A stretch of DNA of 64,000 nucleotides from Gammaproteobacteria bacterium (lineage in GTDB: Bacteria > Pseudomonadota > Gammaproteobacteria > Acidiferrobacterales > SZUA-150): NCBI GenBank assembly GCA_029880545.1, contig JAOUOD010000013.1, positions 1-64,000 of the forward strand, read 5' to 3'. The notes under the pieces were generated by a model. The model saw only the letters and a program-made list of their open reading frames with translations. It was not told where the DNA came from and made no database searches. This document shows positions 58,052 through 64,000 of the stretch, piece after piece. The translations under genes and the position numbers were made by a program. Positions within the stretch are counted from its first letter, which is position 1; each line of letters begins with the position of its first letter.

Positions 58052-60949
58052 TTATACCCCCTTGCGCTTGCCGGCAAAATATCCCAGCCAGGATTTCTTG
58101 TACTTCTCCTGGCCCGGCACGGCGTCAACGGTCTTGTATTGCGGGAAAGTTTCCTCCGGCTCGTCAGCACCAGCCTTGTACACGCGCACGCGCACGTCAT
58201 ACCACGCCGCCTGCCCGGTCACCGGGTCAGAGTTGGACAAGTGCTCGCCTTCAGGTGTTGACGGCAATTCTTCCGAGATCAGATGATTGAGCAGGAAGCC
58301 TTTCTTTGATTCGTTGGCATTGGGTTCAAGACCCCAGGCACCCGATGCCTTGCCAATGGCATTCCAGGTCCAGACAGTGCCCGGCTCAACGGCTTCGGAG
58401 AAGCGGCACATACAGCGCACCTTGCCCCACTGTGATTCCACCCAAACCCAGTCACCGTCTTCAAACCCTTCCCTGGCACCAAGCTGAGGGCTCATATAAA
58501 GATAGTTATGGGCATGGATCTGGCGCAGCCAGGCATTTTGCGAATCCCACGAGTGGTACATGGCCATCGGTCGCTGGGTTACTGCGGCCAAAGGATATTT
58601 CCGGGTATCAGTCAGCTGCACTTCCAGCGGCTCGTAGTAGAACGGCAGCGGGTCAAAATAGTTTTCCACGCGCTTGCGCAGGTGTTCCGGCGGCTGTTTG
58701 CCCTCGGTCTTGCCCTGCGCCGCCAGGCGGAACTGTTGCAGCACTTCCGAATAGATATGCGGCAGGATCGGTTCGGCATAGCGTGTCAGGCGATGCTTCT
58801 GCGCCCACTCAAGATAGCCCTGGTTCCAGTTGCGCATATACTGGTAGGACTTGGGAAGCTCGTAGTGGAATACGCAGTTGTTCTGTTCGTACATCTTCCA
58901 CTGGTTCGGGTTCGGCTCGCCCATCATGAACTTTTCACCGCCCTTGCCACGCCAGCCGGCAAGGAAACCGATGCCGGAACCCGGCTCTGTTTCATAGTTG
59001 ATAATAAAGTCCGGGTAATCCCGGTACTTGCGCTTGCCACTGCCATCAACAAATGCCGGCAGCTTAAGGCGTGAACCGATTTCAATCAGCACTTCCTGGA
59101 AAGGCTTGCAGTCACCGGTAGGTGGTACAACCGGGATACGCACTGAATCCACCGGTCCATCGAATTCGGAAATAGGCCGGTCGAGCATGGACATGACATC
59201 ATGACGCTCAAGATACGTGGTATCCGGCAATACCAGGTCAGCAAACGCGACCATCTCTGACTGGAAGGCGTCACAAACGACAAGGAACGGGATCTTGAAA
59301 TCACCGTTATCATCCTTGTCGTTGAGCATCTTGCGCACATCATCGGTATTCATGGATGAATTCCATGCCATATTGGCCATGAAAATCAGCAAGGTATCGA
59401 TCCTGTAAGGATCGCCACGCCAGGCATTGGTAATAACGTTGTGCATCAGGCCGTGCACGGACAGCGGGTACTCCCAGGAGAAGGCCTTGTCAATGCGAAT
59501 CGGCTTGCCGTCATCGTCAACAAACAGGTCATCCGGTTCCGCCGGCCAGCCCAGCGGCATACCACCCAGCGGGGTTTCCGGGTTTATGCCCTCTTCGCCA
59601 CGCGGTGTCTTGGCGCACGGCGGAATCGGGCGCGGGAACGGCGCCTTGTGACGGAAACCACCCGGGCGATCAATTGTGCCGAGTATGGTCATTAATATGG
59701 ACATGGCGCGGATGGTATGAAAACCGTTAGAGTGCGCAGCCAGGCCACGCATGGCATGGAATGCAACCGGGTTACCGGTAATTGTTTCATGATCCTTGCC
59801 CCAGACGTCGGTCCAGGCAATGGGCAACTCGATCTTGTGATCGCGCGCGGTAACGCCCATCTCGTGTGCCAGGCGCCGGATAGTGGCTGCGGGTATACCG
59901 GTAATGCCTTCCGCCCACTCGGGCGTGTATTCCTTCACGCGCTCAACCAGCAACTGGAATGATGGTTTAACCGGGGTGCCGTCGTCCAGCTTGAACGAGC
60001 CAAGCAGGCGCGGATCAACATCTTCACTGTGGGTCACCACGGCCTTGTTATTCAATCGATCCCACCACAACTTGTTTTGCGGATCAAAACAGCCCTCTTC
60101 CACCGGCACTTCGGCACGAACAAACATGCCGAACTCGGTGCTCGCCTCATCCATGTTCACCAGTTGCGCACCGTTGGTGTACTGGGTAAGGAATTCACGG
60201 TCATACAGACCTTGCTTGATAATTTCGTTGGTCAGCGCCAGGAACAAAGCACCGTCGGTACCGGGCTTGATCGGCACCCATTCATCGGCAATGGCCGAGT
60301 AACCGGTACGCACCGGGTTGACGGAAATGAACTTGCCACCATTGCGCTTGAACTTGCTCAGCGCCATTTTCATCGGGTTGGAGTGATGATCTTCAGCGGT
60401 GCCAATCATGACAAACAGCTTCGCACGCTCAAGGTCGGGGCCGCCAAATTCCCAGAACGAACCACCGATGGAGTAAATCATGCCAGCCGCCATGTTCACG
60501 GAACAGAAACCGCCGTGTGCAGCATAGTTGGGTGTGCCAAACTGCTTGGCAAACAGGCCGGTCAGTGCCTGCATCTGGTCACGACCGGTAAACAGGGCAA
60601 ACTTCTTCGGATCCGTTTTGCGGATTTTTGCCAGGCGCTCTTCGAGCAGGCCAAACGCCTCGTCCCAGGAAATCTCTTCGAACTGGTTCTCTCCGCGCTC
60701 GGCACCGGCTTTGCGACGCAAGGGTTTGGTGATACGCGCCGGCGAGTATTGCTTCATGATGCCGGACGAACCCTTGGCGCAGATCACGCCCTTGTTCAGC
60801 GGGTGATCCGGGTTGCCCTCGATATAACGCACTTCACCATCACGCAGGACCACACGAATACCGCAGCGGCACGCACACATGTAGCAGGTGGTGTTCTTGA
60901 TCTCGATCCGACCACCGGTCGGATCATTCTTATATAGAGTAGCGCTCAT
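58052..60949 (-). CDS. soeA: Sulfite dehydrogenase molybdopterin subunit SoeA
   Basis: A 965-residue protein from ATG 60947-60949 with AGGT upstream; an earlier in-frame codon would add 16 residues and is less likely. The N-terminus has TTCYMCACRCGIRV, a CxxCxxxC [4Fe-4S] site, followed by GVICAKGSSGI, the molybdopterin oxidoreductase layout (DMSO reductase family). Further blocks include PNYAAHGGFCSVNMAAG, SYQYMRNWNQGYLEWAQ and, in the final domain, YLYMSPQLGAREGFEDGD. No Tat signal is present, so it acts in the cytoplasm, as in SoeABC of purple sulfur bacteria. It oxidises sulfite to sulfate, giving electrons to the quinone pool. Expression is discussed at 61078-61097. Confidence 0.92.
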   Translation of the reverse strand: MSATLYKNDPTGGRIEIKNTTCYMCACRCGIRVVLRDGEVRYIEGNPDHPLNKGVICAKGSSGIMKQYSPARITKPLRRKAGAERGENQFEEISWDEAFGLLEERLAKIRKTDPKKFALFTGRDQMQALTGLFAKQFGTPNYAAHGGFCSVNMAAGMIYSIGGSFWEFGGPDLERAKLFVMIGTAEDHHSNPMKMALSKFKRNGGKFISVNPVRTGYSAIADEWVPIKPGTDGALFLALTNEIIKQGLYDREFLTQYTNGAQLVNMDEASTEFGMFVRAEVPVEEGCFDPQNKLWWDRLNNKAVVTHSEDVDPRLLGSFKLDDGTPVKPSFQLLVERVKEYTPEWAEGITGIPAATIRRLAHEMGVTARDHKIELPIAWTDVWGKDHETITGNPVAFHAMRGLAAHSNGFHTIRAMSILMTILGTIDRPGGFRHKAPFPRPIPPCAKTPRGEEGINPETPLGGMPLGWPAEPDDLFVDDDGKPIRIDKAFSWEYPLSVHGLMHNVITNAWRGDPYRIDTLLIFMANMAWNSSMNTDDVRKMLNDKDDNGDFKIPFLVVCDAFQSEMVAFADLVLPDTTYLERHDVMSMLDRPISEFDGPVDSVRIPVVPPTGDCKPFQEVLIEIGSRLKLPAFVDGSGKRKYRDYPDFIINYETEPGSGIGFLAGWRGKGGEKFMMGEPNPNQWKMYEQNNCVFHYELPKSYQYMRNWNQGYLEWAQKHRLTRYAEPILPHIYSEVLQQFRLAAQGKTEGKQPPEHLRKRVENYFDPLPFYYEPLEVQLTDTRKYPLAAVTQRPMAMYHSWDSQNAWLRQIHAHNYLYMSPQLGAREGFEDGDWVWVESQWGKVRCMCRFSEAVEPGTVWTWNAIGKASGAWGLEPNANESKKGFLLNHLISEELPSTPEGEHLSNSDPVTGQAAWYDVRVRVYKAGADEPEETFPQYKTVDAVPGQEKYKKSWLGYFAGKRKGV

Positions 60950-61077
60950 AAGTCGTACCTGTTCTTGGCCCGTCTCGGTGACCAGAAGCAACGGCAAGGT
61001 TGCTCCCCCGACGTCTTGCGAAGGGCCGGATTATTCAGAATCTGTCTAAAGACACAATTCACAATATTCAATGGCGC

Positions 61078-61097
61078 ATTAGATTTTTCTAATATAC
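61078..61097 (-). promoter_or_regulatory. Inverted repeat in the soeA upstream region
   Basis: ATTAGA (61078-61083) and TCTAAT (61088-61093) are perfect six-base arms around tttt, 129 bp upstream of soeA. The 13-base string ttttctaatatac (61085-61097) recurs exactly at 61787-61799, upstream of ppa. That suggests a shared promoter element (tatatt on the minus strand) or regulator site for both units. Confidence 0.45.
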
Positions 61098-61187
61098 GCC
61101 CTGAACGGCAGTACGGGCGAACCGATACTGCCTTATACAACAACTACTTATAATATTATGGCTGCAAAAAATGCGGGTAGCTGCAGC

Positions 61188-61736
61188 CTAAAAACACGGT
61201 TTCTCCGGGGCATTCTGGAAACGCGTTACTGCCTCGGTAATCTCCCTGGCAGCCGATTCCGCACCTTCCCAGCCCTCAACCTTAACCCATTTGTTGGGCT
61301 CCAGGTCCTTATAGTGCTCAAAAAAGTGTGAAATCTGTGCCAGCAGGCCAGCTGGCAAATCCTCAGGAGCCTTGGCAGAACGGTACATGGTGCACAACTT
61401 GTCGATAGGCACAGCCAGCAGTTTAGCATCCGGGCCGGCTTCATCGGTCATATTCAGCATACCCACCGGGCGGCACTGGATGACCGAGCCGGAAATCAGC
61501 GGGATGGGCGTAACCACCAGCACATCTACCGGGTCACCGTCTTCCGACAGGGTGTGGGGAATATAGCCGTAGTTGCACGGATAGTGCATGGCCGTGTTCA
61601 TGAACCGATCCACGAACATGGCGCCAGTTTCCTTATCCACTTCGTATTTTACCGGGTCAGAATGTGCCGGGATTTCGATGATGACGTTTATTTCTTCCGG
61701 GAGCTTCTTGCCTGGCCCGACGCGATCAAGATTCAT
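61188..61736 (-). CDS. ppa: Inorganic pyrophosphatase
   Basis: A 182-residue protein from ATG 61734-61736, about the length of E. coli Ppa. It hydrolyses pyrophosphate to phosphate, driving biosynthetic reactions, in the cytoplasm. The signature [11 protein letters not shown] near residue 64 carries the metal-binding Asp residues. [28 protein letters not shown] and KVEGWEG are also canonical family I elements. It lies between soeA and a histidine kinase on the same strand, and has its own promoter-like region upstream (61737-61855). Confidence 0.95.
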   Translation of the reverse strand: MNLDRVGPGKKLPEEINVIIEIPAHSDPVKYEVDKETGAMFVDRFMNTAMHYPCNYGYIPHTLSEDGDPVDVLVVTPIPLISGSVIQCRPVGMLNMTDEAGPDAKLLAVPIDKLCTMYRSAKAPEDLPAGLLAQISHFFEHYKDLEPNKWVKVEGWEGAESAAREITEAVTRFQNAPEKPCF

Positions 61737-61786
61737 CTAAGTAGCCTCACAAACAATAGGTGCAACAAGCCAGAAGTGTATCATAA

Positions 61787-61799
61787 TTTTCTAATATAC
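61787..61799 (-). promoter_or_regulatory. 13-bp motif shared with the soeA upstream region
   Basis: ttttctaatatac here is identical to 61085-61097. It is 50 bp before the ppa start. On the minus strand it reads gtatattagaaaa, with tatatt usable as a -10 element. No clear -35 box is seen, so an activator may be needed. Confidence 0.4.
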
Positions 61800-61855
61800 T
61801 GCCTCCTCGGCACCATTTTTGTTCTGGTCCGGCCAGGAAGGCGAAAACCGATAGG

Positions 61856-63604
61856 TCAGTCGCGGATGGGCAATGCCACGTAGAACGTGCTGCCCAGTCC
61901 CTGCTGACTCTCAAAATATAACCGACCACCCATGGCCTCGACCAAGGACCGGGCGATGGTCAGCCCGAGGCCGCTACCACTGGTATGGCGACTGTCCGAT
62001 CCATCGGCGCGGGCAAACTTGTCAAAAATGCGTTGACGGAATTCTTCCGGGACACCTTCGCCACGATCACTGACAGCAATTTCCACCTCATCACCCTTGC
62101 GTGTTACCGATATATGGACTTCCTCATTCGTTGGCGAATACTTGATGGCATTGGAGATCAGGTTGGACAAAACCTGGGCGAAACGTTCAGCATCCACGGA
62201 AACGGTAATGGCGTCCAGAGGCTGATCCAGCAACAGCTGGACATCATATTCGCGAGCATAGCCCTGGTTGGCGCCTGCAATAGATTCCAGCAGGGTCCGG
62301 AGATCGTGCGATTCCATATAGATACTGATCTTCCCGGCTTCCAGTTTCTGGATATCCAGCAAGTCGTTGATCAGCTTCAGCAGACGATCGCAGTTTTCAT
62401 AGGCGATGGTGGTCAGCCCGCTCAGTTCCGGCGTCAACTCTCCGGCCACGCCGCCACGCATCAGGCCCAGGGAACCGCGTATGGACGTCAGCGGTGTGCG
62501 CAACTCATGACTGACTGTCGATACGAACTCAGTGCGAAGCCTCATCAGGCGACGCTGGTCAGTCACGTCTTCGGCGCTGCCGACAACACCGGTAATGGTG
62601 TCAGCTTCCAGCAATGGTGACTGGCTGTATACAATCTCCCTCACCTCGCCGGTACTGGTCACTATCCTGACATCCTGCTGACGTATCGTCTGTCCACGAA
62701 GCATGCTGCTGGCAAACAACTCTTCTGTTCGTGGCAGGTCCCGGGCGTCGATAATTTTTCTGAACTCCATGCCGATAATCTGTTCCGCAGGATACCCGGC
62801 CAGCAGAACACCGGCATCATTGACCAGCACAAACTTTCCCTGTCGATCGATTACGTAGATAGCATTGGACGCACTGGCCAATACCTTTTCCATGAACTCC
62901 TTGTTGGCAAGCAGTTCATCTTCAATCTTGCGTCGACTCAGAATCTCGCGCTCCAGGTCCCGGTTGACCCTGGACAGCCGCCTTGCTGATTCGTCCGATT
63001 GTTCCAGCAGCTTCCGGTTTTCTACCACCAGTTGCATGGATTCGATCAGGTTGGAATTGATCCGCTTTGCCGCACCCATGAGTATGATGAAAAACATCAC
63101 GACCATGACCGCAGTATAAAGATGAGGTGTCGTCTGTTGCAGCACCAGCCAGATAATTAACGGCAGCAACAACGGTACGAGGTAGGCATGGTAGATCTTT
63201 AATACAGAAGACAACACCGGTATGGCGCCGGCAGCCATACCTGCCATCGCCACCATGACCACAATCTGGTGACCCAGGTGCTCGATAGGCAACATTACAC
63301 TGCCGGCAAAGCCCCAACCGGCACCCGCGAGGGCGGCGCCAACGAGGAAATAGCTGGACCAGGTTTCATATTGAATAGTGGCTTTGTCGGTCTTTTGAAA
63401 CCGGTACACCAGAATTGCGCGGATAATGGTCAAGGAACTCATGGCAGCAAACCAGCCATACACCAGCTCGTGACTGACAATGTTACGCAACATCAGCGTA
63501 ATAACCAGGGCATTGACAACCGTCGCGATAAAACCAGGCACCGCCTGGTCATAAAGCATTTCCACCTGACTTGCCAGAATATCCCTCTCGCTGGAGAACT
63601 GCAT
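61856..63604 (-). CDS. Membrane-bound PAS histidine kinase
   Basis: A 582-residue protein from ATG 63602-63604; a GTG five codons earlier is also open. It has six to seven membrane segments in the first 190 residues, a short coiled coil, a PAS domain (about 220-335, NAIYVIDRQGKFVLVNDAG), the H-box VSHELRTPLTSIRG with His near 365, and an HATPase with NLISNAIKYSP, DRGEGV and SGSGLGLTIA. The membrane domain has the same residue pattern as that of the diguanylate cyclase at 19686-20798. No response-regulator gene is adjacent, so its partner is elsewhere. Confidence 0.9.
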   Translation of the reverse strand: MQFSSERDILASQVEMLYDQAVPGFIATVVNALVITLMLRNIVSHELVYGWFAAMSSLTIIRAILVYRFQKTDKATIQYETWSSYFLVGAALAGAGWGFAGSVMLPIEHLGHQIVVMVAMAGMAAGAIPVLSSVLKIYHAYLVPLLLPLIIWLVLQQTTPHLYTAVMVVMFFIILMGAAKRINSNLIESMQLVVENRKLLEQSDESARRLSRVNRDLEREILSRRKIEDELLANKEFMEKVLASASNAIYVIDRQGKFVLVNDAGVLLAGYPAEQIIGMEFRKIIDARDLPRTEELFASSMLRGQTIRQQDVRIVTSTGEVREIVYSQSPLLEADTITGVVGSAEDVTDQRRLMRLRTEFVSTVSHELRTPLTSIRGSLGLMRGGVAGELTPELSGLTTIAYENCDRLLKLINDLLDIQKLEAGKISIYMESHDLRTLLESIAGANQGYAREYDVQLLLDQPLDAITVSVDAERFAQVLSNLISNAIKYSPTNEEVHISVTRKGDEVEIAVSDRGEGVPEEFRQRIFDKFARADGSDSRHTSGSGLGLTIARSLVEAMGGRLYFESQQGLGSTFYVALPIRD

Positions 63605-63730
63605 AGAACCACCCACCACCTAATTCCTTATCCAAATTATAGTATCTGGAATACAAATTCCGGCGCTACTCCGGAACCCGGACTGTGACAAATGTTTACA
63701 TCAATTGCCATGCCCGGCATGACCGGTTGA

Positions 63731-64000
63731 TCAATGAAAGTCCCTGGAACGAGCCAGTAATTCGCCGATCAACCCGGAATAGTCATATAAACGACGCGCC
63801 AACACATGGATCACCCGACCCTCGCGCTGAATAACACCGTCTACCCGCATCAACCTTGAATCCAGCAACTCGCTGCGCTGCCGTTCGATCAGCTTGCGGT
63901 GAACAATGATGTTGCTGATACCGGTCTCGTCTTCCAGCGTAACAAAAATTACGCCCGTTGCCGTACCCGGTCGCTGCCTCGATATCACCAGCCCGGCAAT
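63731..64000 (-). CDS. dnaE2: Error-prone DNA polymerase DnaE2, C-terminal part (cut by window edge)
   Basis: The frame runs from the right edge to TGA 63731-63733 and encodes about 89 residues. It begins IAGLVISRQRPGTATGVIFVTLEDE, the OB-fold end of DnaE2, and ends RDFH, a typical terminus. DnaE2 is the SOS-induced translesion polymerase of many proteobacteria, usually with imuA and imuB upstream. Those would lie to the right of the window. The catalytic part is not visible. Confidence 0.93.
   Translation of the reverse strand: MAGLVISRQRPGTATGVIFVTLEDETGISNIIVHRKLIERQRSELLDSRLMRVDGVIQREGRVIHVLARRLYDYSGLIGELLARSRDFH

Noticed and set aside
57315-58286. Long plus-strand frame (323 codons)
   Set aside because: It is antisense to soeB and the soeA end, whose Cys clusters and family matches are clear. 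The plus-strand product has no domain pattern.
60029-60937. Long plus-strand frame (302 codons)
   Set aside because: Antisense to soeA, with no ribosome-binding site or motif.
56305-60949. Polysulfide, thiosulfate or tetrathionate reductase operon
   Set aside because: The catalytic subunit lacks a Tat signal, and the subunit sizes and the anchor's start sequence fit SoeABC better than the exported Psr, Phs or Ttr enzymes.
1-64000. CRISPR array, tRNA or rRNA genes
   Set aside because: No regularly spaced direct repeats of CRISPR type and no cloverleaf or rRNA-like sequence was seen; the repeats at 134-5951 are attC sites with variable sequence and spacing.

Overview
The window looks like the chromosome of a sulfur-oxidising gammaproteobacterium with moderately high GC. 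The strongest pointer is a complete soeABC-type operon (56305-60949) for a cytoplasmic, membrane-anchored molybdoenzyme that oxidises sulfite. Gammaproteobacterial housekeeping genes support this: yheS, slyX, yheU, rnd, typA, purT, nadA, trmO, msrA, ppa and the end of dnaE2. I cannot name genus or species.

Region 1 (1-6440) is a foreign, AT-rich block. The left edge is the tail of an IS3-family insertion sequence. Then come 11 gene cassettes, all on the minus strand, each followed by its own attC site (11 sites, 60-108 bp). No integron integrase is visible at the proximal end (about 6387 onward), so within this window it is a cluster of attC sites lacking an integrase. Cargo includes an RcsF-like lipoprotein, a GNAT acetyltransferase, a HEPN-like protein, several secreted or membrane proteins of unknown role, and two paralogous cassettes.

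Region 2 (6700-17800) holds small metabolic and stress genes: a HAD phosphatase, arsenite methyltransferase ArsM, a YqaA-type membrane protein, a methyltransferase/SRPBCC pair, a MOSC protein, the ABC-F ATPase YheS with SlyX, YchJ, a degenerate receiver, a DUF4395 membrane protein and a divergent LysR regulator. Region 3 (17970-23430) contains an unusual two-domain haemoglobin and a c-di-GMP theme (two PilZ proteins and a GGEEF diguanylate cyclase) around purT and a rhodanese lipoprotein.

Region 4 (23580-34660) starts with a frameshifted pseudogene. A Cpx-like envelope-stress set follows (histidine kinase, OmpR-type regulator, two small unknown genes, Spy/CpxP-like protein, thioredoxin-like protein), then small proteins, three methyltransferases or hydrolases and a frameshifted ankyrin gene. 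Region 5 (34880-43510) has typA, a phospholipase-D/acyltransferase pair, a SulP transporter with a long charged insertion, a retropepsin-like protease, and a SET-domain gene overlapping rnd. Region 6 (43580-55690) has an AP2-like DNA-binding protein with a structured leader, yheU, a PDC-sensor protein, a candidate structured RNA, trmO, a CxxCH cytochrome, msrA, a dienelactone hydrolase, an ABC exporter, an MbcA/ParS-type protein facing nadA, and a phosphoribosyltransferase/hydrolase pair. Region 7 (56257-64000) has soeCBA, ppa, a PAS histidine kinase whose membrane domain resembles that of the diguanylate cyclase, and the C-terminus of dnaE2.

The best candidates for something new are the tandem globin, the SulP insertion, the structured intergenic RNA at about 45768-46057, the membrane sensor domain shared by two signalling proteins, and the uncharacterised cassette cargo.
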